Assembly: GCA_024224995.1 (NCBI GenBank)
Contig: JAAENB010001128.1
Span: 1-25,965 of the forward strand
Direction: 5' to 3'
DNA: 25,965 bases
Source of the DNA: a bacterium
GTDB lineage: Bacteria; Spirochaetota; UBA4802; UBA5550
In this document: in pieces, positions 13,732 through 22,327 of the stretch
Position numbering within the stretch: position 1 is the stretch's first letter
How the letters are laid out: each line of letters opens with the position of its first letter
Program-made: the position numbers and the translations under genes
The notes under the pieces: generated by a model
Seen by the model: only the letters and a program-made list of their open reading frames with translations
Databases searched by the model: none
Told to the model about the DNA's origin: nothing

Positions 13732-15204
13732 CTATTTCCCCCAGAAACGGGGCGTGAAAATGATCAGTACCGTATACAGTTCCAATCGGCCTACAAGCAT
13801 GGCAAAGGAAAGGAACCATTTTACATATGCCGGGAACATCGCGTAATTTTCCGAAGGACCTACATTTCCAAAACCGGGACCCACATTCCCTACAGTGGCC
13901 AGGGCAGTGGTAAATGACGTGAGAAGATCCTGTCCCGATGTGGCCACAACAATGGTTACCGTAAGAAGCATAAAGATATAAAGAAAAAAGAACCCGGAAA
14001 TAGCATAGACGATATTTTTGCGTACGGTATTCCCGCTTATTCTCAGGGTAAATATCCCCCTTGGATGAAGCAGGAATTTCATTTCATTAAATCCCTGTTT
14101 GAGCAGGGTAACGATCCGGATAACCTTGATCCCGCCGCCTGTTGATCCGGATGAACCGCCAATAAACATGAGTATAAACAGAACTACCTGGCTTAGAGGC
14201 GGCCATAGTTCATAATTTGTTGAAGCAAAGCCTGTTGTGGTCATAATCGTCGCGGCCTGGAAACTGGCATACCGCAAACTTTCACCGAGTGATTTATAAT
14301 AATCTCCGTAAAGATTGAATGTCATAAGAAGTGTGGCCGTAAAAAATATAAGCAGGTATGCTTTGAATTCCGTATCACGGAGCAGAAATTTCACCCGTCC
14401 CGTAAGCAAACGGTAATGAAGAACAAAATTAATACCGGCCAAAACCATGAATACGGTAATAACAGCATCAATATAGGCCGAATTATAGTGGCCTACACTC
14501 AGGTTTTTCGTTGAAAAGCCACCGGTAGCAAGGGTTCCAAAGGTGTGGGTGAGGGCGTCAAAAAGATCCATTCCTCCCAGCATGAGCAGGATTGTTTCGG
14601 CAACAGTAAACCCCACATAGATAAGCCAGAGTATTTTTGCTGTTTCTTTAATTCGGGGAGTGATCTTATCTACTGTTGGCCCGGGCGCTTCGGCTTTGAT
14701 GAGCTGCAAGCCCCCAATTCCCAGGAGCGGCAGAACGGCAACCGTAAGAACAACAATACCCATACCCCCGAGCCAGTGCGTGAGAGAGCGCCAGAACAGT
14801 ATCGACTTTGGCAGGCTTTCTATTGCGTTGGGCAGCGCTTCGCTCGTTGTAATAATAGATGCTCCTGTTGTGGTAAATCCTGAGATCGTTTCAAAATAGG
14901 CATCAGCAAAAGAGGGTAATACCCCGGAAATAATGAAGGGCAGGGCGCCGATCAGGGAGACCAGGACCCAGCTTAAGGTGACAAACAGAAACCCGTCCCT
15001 GGTTGACATGGTATCACCCTTGCTGTTCCTGAAACTATAGAAAACAATACCACACACAATGAGTGTGGCAAAGATGGTTATGGTAAAACCCTGGAACGCC
15101 TTGTACTCTCCATAATAGAGTGCCAACAGCGCCGGAACCGCCATAAAGCCGGATATTATGGTGAGAAGAATGGTGATAATTTTTGTTATTAGTTTGTAAT
15201 TCAT
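13732..15204 (-). CDS. trkH: Trk potassium uptake system, membrane subunit TrkH
   Basis: 490 residues with four repeats of the membrane-pore-membrane unit. Filter regions can be seen as SGFTTTGASIITTS (about 108-121), FGTLATGGFSTKN (about 222-234), MTTTGFASTNYE (about 320-331) and ATVGNVGPGFGNVGP (about 440-454). GGSSGSTGGGIKVIR (about 353-367) is a TrkH hallmark before the last repeat. The protein carries K+ inward, gated by the cytosolic ring of TrkA. trkA lies immediately upstream with 10 bp between stop and start. The start ATG at 15202-15204 has only a weak ribosome site, consistent with coupling to trkA. Confidence 0.95.
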   Translation of the reverse strand: MNYKLITKIITILLTIISGFMAVPALLALYYGEYKAFQGFTITIFATLIVCGIVFYSFRNSKGDTMSTRDGFLFVTLSWVLVSLIGALPFIISGVLPSFADAYFETISGFTTTGASIITTSEALPNAIESLPKSILFWRSLTHWLGGMGIVVLTVAVLPLLGIGGLQLIKAEAPGPTVDKITPRIKETAKILWLIYVGFTVAETILLMLGGMDLFDALTHTFGTLATGGFSTKNLSVGHYNSAYIDAVITVFMVLAGINFVLHYRLLTGRVKFLLRDTEFKAYLLIFFTATLLMTFNLYGDYYKSLGESLRYASFQAATIMTTTGFASTNYELWPPLSQVVLFILMFIGGSSGSTGGGIKVIRIVTLLKQGFNEMKFLLHPRGIFTLRISGNTVRKNIVYAISGFFFLYIFMLLTVTIVVATSGQDLLTSFTTALATVGNVGPGFGNVGPSENYAMFPAYVKWFLSFAMLVGRLELYTVLIIFTPRFWGK

Positions 15205-15214
15205 ACTGCCGCAA

Positions 15215-16558
15215 TTATTCCAGGAACATATCTTCTATCTTGGTGACAGAATCTTTGTGGGTTATTATAATAATTGAGTCTCCTTCTTCTATTACAAAAT
15301 TTCCGCCGGGAATATAATTTTTATTATCCCGCAGGATAGAGAGAATCAGCGAGTCTTCCGGCATTTCCACATCCTTGATTTCTTTATTGCAGAGCTTATT
15401 TGTGGCCTCAACAGAGAATTCAATGACCTCTGCCTTGCCGCCGAAAAGGGTGTGAACACTTTTAATATTCCCTCTTCGTACAAATTTAAGGATGGCGTCT
15501 ACCGTACTGTTTTTAGGACTGATGGTGGCGTCAATTCCCAGCTGCGTCGCAATTGGGAGGTAATTGGTTTTCGCGACCAGGGCAACTGACCGTTTAGTGC
15601 CAAGGCTTTTCGCGTAGACCGCAGTAAGGACATTCAGTTCCTGGTTGTTTGTTGCTGTAATAATAAGATCATATTTGTCCAGCTGCTCTTCTTCAAAAAT
15701 ATCTTCTTCCGATATATCGGCATGGAGAACCAGGGCTTCACCGAATTTTTCCGACAAGCGCTTGCAGTTATCATAATTGTCATCTATGATGGTGATTTTT
15801 CTTCCTGTTCGAATAAGGTATTGTGAAACAAGGTTTCCTATTTTGCCGCCGCCAACAATTACAACCCGTTCTATTTTTTCGCTTTTGCGGCCAACTTCCA
15901 TAAAAATTTTAGTGAGGCTGTCTTTTGTTGCCAGGAGATATACATTGTCGCTTTTTCGTACAATCGTGTTTCCCGAGGGGATGAGAAATTCATCATCCCT
16001 CAGTATGCCTGCCACCAGGAATTGTTCTTTAACGTCCTTTCTAATGTCAATGAGAGATTTATCTTTAAAGAAGGAATTGTCTTCTACCATGATGTTTCTC
16101 ATTTGCATGTCGGAATCTTCAAAGAGCATAACGTCGCTGGTTGCTCCCAGGGCTACGGTATTGGCAATGAGACGGGAAGTCTCTACTTCGGAATTAACAA
16201 TATAGTCTATTCCAAGAAAGGTTTTTTCCAGGATCTTTGAATTGGAGTAGTCGAGGTTTCGGACCCGGGCAATTTTGATGGGAGCGGAAAACTCGCTGGC
16301 CACCAGGCCGCAGGCTATCATATTGACTTCATCGGAGTTGGTTACACTGATGAAGAAATCGGCTTTTGCTATTCCCGCTCTTTTAAGGGTTACGATGTTG
16401 TTTCCTTCTTCATTAAGGACAATACAGTCCAGGTGGTTGGAAACGTATTTAGCCCGTTCCGGATCATTGTCAATGAGGACTACATCTTTTCCTTCAGCTA
16501 CCAGGTGGCTGGCTATCTGGAACCCTACAACTCCGGCTCCTAAAATTACGATCTGCAT
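15215..16558 (-). CDS. trkA: Trk potassium uptake system, NAD-binding regulatory subunit TrkA
   Basis: 447 residues from the ATG at 16556-16558, beginning MQIVILGAGVVGFQIASHL; AAAAGG lies upstream. Longer in-frame starts would add about 26 residues with no family match. Two tandem RCK units are present: the first Rossmann motif GAGVVG (about 7-12) with the acid VLIDND, the second in VVIVGGGKIGNLVSQYL (about 231-247) followed by ITIIDDN. Each is followed by a TrkA-C domain, the last ending IIIITHKDSVTKIEDMFLE. It forms the cytosolic ring that gates TrkH in response to nucleotides. It is the first gene of the trkA-trkH pair and is divergent from the secreted-protein gene at 16860. Confidence 0.95.
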   Translation of the reverse strand: MQIVILGAGVVGFQIASHLVAEGKDVVLIDNDPERAKYVSNHLDCIVLNEEGNNIVTLKRAGIAKADFFISVTNSDEVNMIACGLVASEFSAPIKIARVRNLDYSNSKILEKTFLGIDYIVNSEVETSRLIANTVALGATSDVMLFEDSDMQMRNIMVEDNSFFKDKSLIDIRKDVKEQFLVAGILRDDEFLIPSGNTIVRKSDNVYLLATKDSLTKIFMEVGRKSEKIERVVIVGGGKIGNLVSQYLIRTGRKITIIDDNYDNCKRLSEKFGEALVLHADISEEDIFEEEQLDKYDLIITATNNQELNVLTAVYAKSLGTKRSVALVAKTNYLPIATQLGIDATISPKNSTVDAILKFVRRGNIKSVHTLFGGKAEVIEFSVEATNKLCNKEIKDVEMPEDSLILSILRDNKNYIPGGNFVIEEGDSIIIITHKDSVTKIEDMFLE

Positions 16559-16859
16559 TATGTTTACCTTTTGATGACACTTATAATGGTATTCTACAAA
16601 AAAAAATACTATAGCGGTGTTTTCGTTTGATGTCAAGTTTCTTTCGGTTACCAGAGAGAAAAATACAGGCGGAATGTGTACAAAACACCTTTAATGTGTA
16701 TATGCAAATTTTTTTATTTTTTTTGTGACGATTTAACATAAATTAACGCTTATATAACGTGAGTGTGTTACGGGCACTGTTGATATAAAAATACCAGGCA
16801 GTAGTGCTGTTTGTTAACATATTCATGGTTTTGAATTTAAATTTGGAAGGAGAATTCTT
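16559..16859. other. Divergent intergenic region between trkA and a secreted-protein gene
   Basis: 301 bp, AT-rich. Two direct copies of AATGTGTA (16673-16680 and 16693-16700) lie exactly 20 bp apart, two helical turns, which could be a regulator site. TTTAACATAAATTAACG followed by TATATAAC near 16731-16758 may be a promoter. No structured RNA or small ORF was recognised. Confidence 0.4.
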
Positions 16860-17888
16860 ATGAAACGTTTATTGGTTAGATGTATAATTTTGTCTTTGTT
16901 TGTTTCGGGAAGCTGGTTATGCTTCAATGGTGAAAACAAAGCTGCGAATATGCCGGCACAAAATCTGTCGGATTTTGACGGAACGAAAAAAAACATTTAC
17001 GGCCCTTTGGGAATGCAGATCCCTGAATCCTATTTCATCAGGGATCTCTCGGCTTCAGAAGAAAGTACCTCATACAACGCTGTAGTTGAAATTGATGTTG
17101 TAAATCCGGTTCTGGTTTTGGAAACTCCGTCAGAAGAAAGTAACGGTATTCCGATAATTGTTTCCTTGGTCAAACCGGGTAGCACATGCAAAAATTACAT
17201 TCTCAATTTTGGAGAAGAGGGGGTCCTGAAAATTGACCTGGAAGAGGAATTGAATTCTGTTAAGACCAAAGCGCTACAGACCATTGTTCTGCGTGTTAAA
17301 TCGGATTTTATTTTTTTCGGAAAAGTGTATAACGGTGATGCTGTTGTAAAAGAGCTTGAAGTGGTTGAACCGGTGAAAAAAGATGCACTGGGGAAGGGGT
17401 TTACTATTCCCGTTAGTGATCAATTTCTTTGTTCTCCATACACTTATTCCACATCAAATCCCTCAGGGAAAATACGGGTCAGGTTAGTTGCTCAGCATAA
17501 TAGCAGCAGTGTTTATGCCTGGGTTAAGATTACTCAAACACGCACAGATTCCGGTTCTGGCTGGGGAAGTTCATATTATGAGTCAAAATATGACAATGAG
17601 TTAAGTTGTTATTACCCAACAGAAAGTGACAGTGACATTATTCATATGGGAACAGTGATTGAAACCAGGTGGGTATGCTCCCCTGGGAATTACTGTACTA
17701 CAGGACTGAACCGGGTTTTTGAAACCACATCTAAGCAAATTTACGGTAATTATGGACCAGCAAGACATTCATGGACAAATATGGCCAATGTTGTTCTCGC
17801 GAGTCCAATTCAGACCGGGACTGTTACAACAGAAAACGAGGAACCTCATCCCGGTCACGGGAATTCCTGGACTATTTACAGGCAGTAG
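16860..17888 (+). CDS. Secreted protein of unknown function
   Basis: 342 residues, not recognised. The signal peptide (MKRLLVRCIILSLFVSGSWLCF) ends near residue 22-27; its Cys at 21 is not in a good lipobox. Residues about 60-175 look like a beta-rich domain with VVEIDVVNPVLVLETP and TIVLRVKSDFIFFGKV. Residues about 185-342 form a second domain, rich in Ser, Tyr and Cys, containing FLCSPYTYSTSNPSGKIRVRLVAQ, YDNELSCYYP and WVCSPGNYCTTGL; its four Cys could pair. The ending HPGHGNSWTIYRQ is unusual. GGAAGGAG precedes the ATG. It is a single-gene unit between trkA and the receiver gene, closed by a hairpin at 17909. An envelope or extracellular role is all that can be inferred. Confidence 0.75.
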   Translation: MKRLLVRCIILSLFVSGSWLCFNGENKAANMPAQNLSDFDGTKKNIYGPLGMQIPESYFIRDLSASEESTSYNAVVEIDVVNPVLVLETPSEESNGIPIIVSLVKPGSTCKNYILNFGEEGVLKIDLEEELNSVKTKALQTIVLRVKSDFIFFGKVYNGDAVVKELEVVEPVKKDALGKGFTIPVSDQFLCSPYTYSTSNPSGKIRVRLVAQHNSSSVYAWVKITQTRTDSGSGWGSSYYESKYDNELSCYYPTESDSDIIHMGTVIETRWVCSPGNYCTTGLNRVFETTSKQIYGNYGPARHSWTNMANVVLASPIQTGTVTTENEEPHPGHGNSWTIYRQ

Positions 17889-17908
17889 GATAACAGGATT
17901 TTTTAAAG

Positions 17909-17941
17909 ATATAAAGGGCGTTCCTGGTGCGCCTTTTATAT
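17909..17941 (+). terminator. Probable terminator after the secreted-protein gene
   Basis: A 12-bp stem with left arm ATATAAAGGGCG, including one G-T pair, and a 9-nt loop TTCCTGGTG; the right arm ends in CCTTTTATAT. It lies 20 bp downstream of the stop, with a short T-rich stretch inside and after the stem. Confidence 0.65.
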
Positions 17942-18048
17942 AAATTTTCTAATGAGACATAATATATCTTATCGGAAGTCAGGCATGGGTGGAACCCGGT
18001 ATGCCCGGTTAACGGGAAAAAATTATACAAATAGTGGGAAAAACGTTA

Positions 18049-18077
18049 TTTACAAGATCTTTTGTTTTATATACATT
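18049..18077 (+). promoter_or_regulatory. Candidate promoter for the receiver gene at 18116
   Basis: TTTACA (18049-18054) and TACATT (18072-18077) are separated by 17 bp, about 40 bp before the start codon. Based on motifs only; a TATAGT at 18081 is an alternative -10. Confidence 0.3.
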
Positions 18078-18115
18078 GATTATAGTAGAGTTTAAGGTTT
18101 TAGCAGGATTATAGA

Positions 18116-18475
18116 ATGAAAAAAGTGCTTGTTGTTGAAGATGACCCCTCAATGAGGTCTATGATGGACGCCATGCTGAATAGAAGTGGCTACACCTGTG
18201 ATATCGCTGTAAACGGCATAGAGGCTCTTCGGCTGATTGAAGAGAATCAATACTGTATTGTTTTTATGGATATCTTTTTGCCTGGAATTGATGGAATTGA
18301 AACCATGAAAGAAATAAAGCAGCTTCGTCCGGAAATCCCGGTTGTTGCTGTCACCGCCTATGTTCGTTCAGGTTTGCGGGAGGCTCTATTTAAAGAAGGT
18401 TTTAATGAATATATTACCAAACCCTTTCAATTTGAGATGATTGATTCAGTTTTGCAAAATATTCTTCATAATTAG
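18116..18475 (+). CDS. Single-domain response regulator (CheY-like receiver)
   Basis: 119 residues, one receiver domain and no output domain. The acidic pair D9/D10 (VVEDDPS), phospho-acceptor D52 (FMDIFLPG), switch T80 (VAVTAY) and K102 (ITKPF) are all present, so it should be phosphorylatable. Single-domain receivers act by protein-protein contact, as in chemotaxis or phosphorelays. It shares no overlap with the following gene (174-bp gap). Its cognate kinase may be the receiver-histidine kinase at 20225-21313, but this is inference from proximity only. Confidence 0.92.
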   Translation: MKKVLVVEDDPSMRSMMDAMLNRSGYTCDIAVNGIEALRLIEENQYCIVFMDIFLPGIDGIETMKEIKQLRPEIPVVAVTAYVRSGLREALFKEGFNEYITKPFQFEMIDSVLQNILHN

Positions 18476-18648
18476 TCTCTTCGCGCAGCTTTTCTCCCTC
18501 TGTGTTTTCTAATGAGTTCTTTACGAAAGCGCTATATTAGCGACCATACAGCCGGTTCGACCTTTCCTGGAATTTTTCTTGACAATGATGAGCTTTTTCT
18601 TTAGTGACAATAACGAGTGAGTGATCGTTTTACAGGGGGAACCTTATT

Positions 18649-18987
18649 GTGATGAAAGCTACTATTGACCTTGAAAATCATCCTGATGTAAAAGTCGAAT
18701 ATAAAGATATTGAATACTTCAATAACTGCAATGATATTGCCTTTTTAATTGATGATCAGCCCGATTCCCGGAAAGGAGTTGTTCTCATTCCTATTGATCT
18801 GTTCGATTTAAAAGCCCGGAAGATACTGGATATTTATTTCCCCAATCATATTGAATATATAAAATATTTTCCCGCACTCGACATTGTTGCTTTTGGATTT
18901 TTTGCCAATGACTTCAGCATTGAAACCATTTATAATATTCTCTACAACACCTGCGTCCAGGTTAACCTGGCAATCAGCGGCAACTAA
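18649..18987 (+). CDS. Hypothetical 112-residue protein
   Basis: No family recognised. The protein is soluble, acidic and without signal peptide or membrane segment. It has alternating short strands and helices: KVEYKDIEYFNNCNDIAFLIDD, then GVVLIPIDLFDLKARKILDIYF, IEYIKYFPALDIVAFGFF and a last helix FSIETIYNILYNTC. The start is GTG (18649) or the ATG three bases on; AGGGGGA lies upstream, with better spacing to the GTG. It follows the receiver gene on the same strand and converges with the HD-GYP gene, whose stop is only 7 bp away. A regulatory or adaptor role beside the signalling genes is a guess. Confidence 0.65.
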   Translation: MMKATIDLENHPDVKVEYKDIEYFNNCNDIAFLIDDQPDSRKGVVLIPIDLFDLKARKILDIYFPNHIEYIKYFPALDIVAFGFFANDFSIETIYNILYNTCVQVNLAISGN

Positions 18988-18994
18988 ACCGGGC

Positions 18995-20185
18995 TTATTT
19001 CTTTCCCAGTTTTCTCCGGAATCCCATGAACGCGCTTTCAATGGTTTTCCATTTTTGCCCCAGGTCGTCCTGCTGATGCTTTTGTCTAATAATCTTCAGC
19101 ACCTCATCACAGAGGAAAAATGATTCTATCGCTTCGGGGTGAAATTGCAGCCCTTCATCCTTTATTTGTTTCTTTGTCTTGTTCGATTCATGCTCATTGA
19201 AAATGTCCTTCATGGGCCTGGTATAGCTCATATTACTCTGGTAGCTTCTTTTTGAGGTCATGGCGTCAAAGGCATCGGCAATGCCAATGATCCAGGTCCC
19301 TACGGGAATTTTTTTATTCCGTTCTCTCCGCGGATACCCTTTTGCGGCTTTTTCCGGTTCCCGGTACCAGCAATGATGATACTTTATCATATCCATTTCT
19401 TCATTGCTTATTTTGATATCCTGCAGAATTTTTACGCTCTTTAAGGGATGGGATTTCATAAGGTTGAATTCTTCTTTTGAAAGATCATCGGGCTTTAATA
19501 GAATTTCCGCAGGTATACCGATCTTTCCTATGTCGTGCAGAAAAGCCGCCCGCTCCAGCCTGGTTAGATAATCTTTTATGTCCCAGTCTTTCTCTTCATC
19601 AATTAGCAGGTTGTACATAAACGCGGTTTTGCATATCCCTTTTGCCAGGGCCGAAACTACTGCCGAATGATACTTGGTATAGGAATCCCGTGAATCAAGA
19701 GCCTGGCTTAAGGCTATTACCACACTTTTCAGCAGCTCTTCATTCTCCTTTACCAGAACTATCTTATCGGTTAGAACTTTTACCGCGCTTCGCAACTCAT
19801 CATTTCCATAGGGTTTTCGCAGGAAATTTTTCCCGCCGTATTTCATCGCTTCACGGGCGGTTTCAAAATCATATTTATTACCCGTAACAATAACCGCTTC
19901 AATGTCGTTTTTGTCGAGATACATCCGTCTCAGAAGCTGAATTCCGTCTACCTCTTTTCCGTCGAGCTCGCTTCCTTCAAGAACTATATCCATAATGATA
20001 ATATCATGCCAGTCCTGCCGGAATTCCTGCATGGCTGCTTCCGCGTGATTGGCGGTATTTACTTCTATATTGTAGTCCTTTAGCGTCTTATTGAGCCCAT
20101 TTAAGACCTTTTTCATATCCTTGCACTGCTGAATCTCATCTTCTACAATTAATATTTTTAGTATTTTTATGGTTTTGTTGTTCAT
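18995..20185 (-). CDS. Response regulator with HD-GYP phosphodiesterase domain
   Basis: 396 residues. An N-terminal receiver (about 8-140) has E15/D16, acceptor D66 (IIMDIVL) and K124 (RKP). The HD-GYP domain (about 155-355) has RDSYTKYHSAVVSALA (H173), HDIGK (H217, D218), SHPLKS (H246), the HH pair (270-271), GYP (283-285) and IADAFDAMTSKRSY (D304). All metal-binding positions I can place are kept. The usual HHE-x-x-DG-x-GYP stretch is altered: 11 residues (CWYREPEKAAK) separate HH from GYP instead of six. Members usually hydrolyse c-di-GMP, and some act on cGAMP. It is the last gene of the five-gene minus-strand unit, 39 bp after the kinase gene. Confidence 0.92.
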   Translation of the reverse strand: MNNKTIKILKILIVEDEIQQCKDMKKVLNGLNKTLKDYNIEVNTANHAEAAMQEFRQDWHDIIIMDIVLEGSELDGKEVDGIQLLRRMYLDKNDIEAVIVTGNKYDFETAREAMKYGGKNFLRKPYGNDELRSAVKVLTDKIVLVKENEELLKSVVIALSQALDSRDSYTKYHSAVVSALAKGICKTAFMYNLLIDEEKDWDIKDYLTRLERAAFLHDIGKIGIPAEILLKPDDLSKEEFNLMKSHPLKSVKILQDIKISNEEMDMIKYHHCWYREPEKAAKGYPRRERNKKIPVGTWIIGIADAFDAMTSKRSYQSNMSYTRPMKDIFNEHESNKTKKQIKDEGLQFHPEAIESFFLCDEVLKIIRQKHQQDDLGQKWKTIESAFMGFRRKLGKK

Positions 20186-20224
20186 CCAGGTTTTTTCTCC
20201 CCTCCCCTACCCTTGCGGCCTTCT

Positions 20225-21313
20225 TTACGAGGGTAGCGGTATCATTATAGAAACCACTGTATATTTATACCGCTGGCTTTCAATGTCTATCTTTCCGGCG
20301 TACTCTCCTTCAATAATGTTTTTGGCTATGGACAACCCCAATCCCATTCCCATTCCTTTTTTCATGGAGAACGCAGGATCAAAGACATGGGCCAGGCTTT
20401 TTTTGGAAATACCCGCGCCATTATCGCGAAATTCAAGTAGAATCTTATTTTTGCGGGGAACAGCCTTTACACTGATCTCTTTGTCTCCCTCCCGCTTGCC
20501 CTGCAATGCCTCTACGGCATTCTTTAAGATATTATTAAAGACCCGTTTTAGCTGGTCTTTGTCCGCGAAAAGAGGAATATCATTTTTCAAATTTTTGCTG
20601 ATAGTAATATCTTTATGGTGACTTATGGCCAACAGGCATTCTTCAAGTATATCATACAGGTTAATCTTCTTTTTTTCAACCTTTTCTTCCCGGGCAAAAA
20701 GCATCAGGTTATTGACGATATCGGAACAATGACGGGTGCTCTGGATTATTACCCCTATTTCCTCAAGTGAGGTTTCTATATACTCTTTTAACTGCCCTGC
20801 CTTAAGACGTCCCGGTTCCAGGCTTTCGAGATTTTCCCGGATAAATTGTGCGTTTGTTGATATGGGAACCAGGGCATTATTCACGTCATGGGCCACTGAT
20901 GTGGAAAGGCTCCCCACAAGAGCCATTTTTTTAGCGTTGTCCAATTTCGACTGAAGCAGCGCGTTCTTTATGGAAAATTTTAAGGTCTGGATCCCTATTG
21001 GTTTTTCCAGGTATGAATGTATCCCAAGACTGATGGCATGCTCATTCGGCAGCAGGTTCGGATGCCCCGTTAATATTATGATCTTAACATGCTTATAATC
21101 CTTGTTTAATTTTTTGATGAAGTCTTTTCCATTACAGTCCGGAAGTTCCAGGTCAAGGATAACAATATCAACGGAATTTTCTTCTGCCAGAAGTTCCAGG
21201 GCTGTTGCCGCCCGGTCCCGGTGATACAGCTTCACGTCTTCATTTTTTAATACATTTTTTACGGAATCGGCGAAATCCCTGTCGTCATCAACAAATAATA
21301 TTTTGCTCTTCAT
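20225..21313 (-). CDS. Receiver-histidine kinase hybrid protein
   Basis: 362 residues. An N-terminal receiver (1-118; D10/D11, acceptor D54, T82, K104) is followed by a kinase core without any transmembrane segment. The H-box is SVAHDVNNALVPIS (H142 at about 139-152). The ATPase part shows the N-box ILKNAVEALQ, G1 FRDNGAGISK and G2 GMGLGLSIAKNI. The AHDVNN form of the H-box matches the HPK4/NtrB-like group. It is a soluble sensor that is itself controlled by phosphorylation of its receiver, as in phosphorelays. Its ATG overlaps the TGA of the upstream receiver gene (ATGA), so the two are translationally coupled and very likely functionally linked. Confidence 0.93.
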   Translation of the reverse strand: MKSKILFVDDDRDFADSVKNVLKNEDVKLYHRDRAATALELLAEENSVDIVILDLELPDCNGKDFIKKLNKDYKHVKIIILTGHPNLLPNEHAISLGIHSYLEKPIGIQTLKFSIKNALLQSKLDNAKKMALVGSLSTSVAHDVNNALVPISTNAQFIRENLESLEPGRLKAGQLKEYIETSLEEIGVIIQSTRHCSDIVNNLMLFAREEKVEKKKINLYDILEECLLAISHHKDITISKNLKNDIPLFADKDQLKRVFNNILKNAVEALQGKREGDKEISVKAVPRKNKILLEFRDNGAGISKKSLAHVFDPAFSMKKGMGMGLGLSIAKNIIEGEYAGKIDIESQRYKYTVVSIMIPLPS

Positions 21314-21693
21314 TTTTTTTGTCCCATTTGCAGCGCCGTTATAATGTCCTTCAATTTTTGAAACTCAAAAGGTTTTTCCAGGAATGCCAGCGACGGCAAT
21401 TCCCTGGCTGCCCGGACGATATCTTTTCGAATAAATGCCGACATGAGTACTATATTCAAATAAGGTTTCATCTTTTTTATTTTATTGAAAACCGCGACCC
21501 CATCCGTATCCTTGAGCAGAATGTCGAGCAGCACCAGGTCGTAATCTTTTTCGTATACTTTTTGCACTGCCTCGCTTCCGAAAAAAGAAACGTCCACCTC
21601 TTCTGTTATGGTTCTTAAGCGGTTGCTGATGGCTTCGTTAAAATCCTCATCATCATCGACTACAAGGATTGTAAATTTAAGTGTATCACGCAT
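21310..21693 (-). CDS. Single-domain response regulator (receiver)
   Basis: 127 residues, receiver only. D13-D15 (VVDDDED), acceptor D57 (LLDILLKD), S85 in place of the switch Thr (VLMSAF) and K107 (LEKPF) are present. The short C-terminal helix ends at KDIITALQMGQKK with no output domain. The stop overlaps the start of the receiver-histidine kinase gene by 4 bp. A phosphotransfer partner of that kinase is the straightforward reading. It follows the metallo-beta-lactamase gene by 9 bp. Confidence 0.92.
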   Translation of the reverse strand: MRDTLKFTILVVDDDEDFNEAISNRLRTITEEVDVSFFGSEAVQKVYEKDYDLVLLDILLKDTDGVAVFNKIKKMKPYLNIVLMSAFIRKDIVRAARELPSLAFLEKPFEFQKLKDIITALQMGQKK

Positions 21694-21702
21694 GGATTAA
21701 TT

Positions 21703-22326
21703 CTAGTAGAATTTTTTTTCTTGCTTCACCGTAGATTTTGGGAAGCGTCCGTAATGATGTCCCGGCCATATGACCGTTTTCTCCGGCAGAGTGAGGATCT
21801 TTTTTCGAATGGAATTCAGTATTGTTTTTTCCGATCCGTCCCGCAGATCGGTCCGGCCCCTGCTTCCTTCGGTAAAAAGAGTATCCCCGGTGAAAATATT
21901 ACCATTGGTATACAGGCAGATCCCGCCTTCCGTATGACCCGGAGTATGTATTACCTTGAGCTTTATGGTACCAATTTCAATAATATCTCCGTCTTTTAAG
22001 TAATTGACCGGTTTTGGCGATCCCTTGCCGCCCATAAACCGTGAAAGGACTTTATTGGTGAGACTGCTTAGTTTTTTCACATCATTTTCATGAATAAGCA
22101 GTGGCGCTCCTGTTTTGTTGACCACATAGTCGTTTCCCGAAGTATGGTCGAAATGCCCGTGGGTGTTAACAACCCATTTTACCGTTACTCCGTGTTTGTC
22201 TACTTTCTCAAATATTTTATCGAAATCTCCGGCAGGATCTATGAGTATCCCCTCCCTGGTCTTTTCATCGGCAATGAGGTAACAAAATACTGCCATATTG
22301 GTTACAAGGATTTGTTCTATTATCAT
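21703..22326 (-). CDS. Metallo-beta-lactamase-fold hydrolase (glyoxalase II-like)
   Basis: 207 residues, the usual length for small MBL hydrolases. The metal ligands are complete: THGHFDH (H56, H58, D60, H61), HTPGH (H131), FTGDTLF (D148) and GHHYG (H190). NTHGHFDHTSGN and HTPGHTEGG are typical of glyoxalase II-like proteins (hydroxyacylglutathione hydrolase or related thioesterases), although the extra C-terminal substrate-binding domain of true GloB is missing. It is a soluble cytosolic enzyme. It begins 1 bp after the stop of the 652-residue protein gene and sits 9 bp before the receiver gene. Substrate unknown. Confidence 0.9.
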   Translation of the reverse strand: MIIEQILVTNMAVFCYLIADEKTREGILIDPAGDFDKIFEKVDKHGVTVKWVVNTHGHFDHTSGNDYVVNKTGAPLLIHENDVKKLSSLTNKVLSRFMGGKGSPKPVNYLKDGDIIEIGTIKLKVIHTPGHTEGGICLYTNGNIFTGDTLFTEGSRGRTDLRDGSEKTILNSIRKKILTLPEKTVIWPGHHYGRFPKSTVKQEKKFY

Positions 22327-22327
22327 A

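Noticed and set aside
16559..16636. Extended N-terminus for TrkA
   Set aside because: The extra residues have no match to the family, whose Rossmann fold begins exactly at MQIVILGAG with its own ribosome site.
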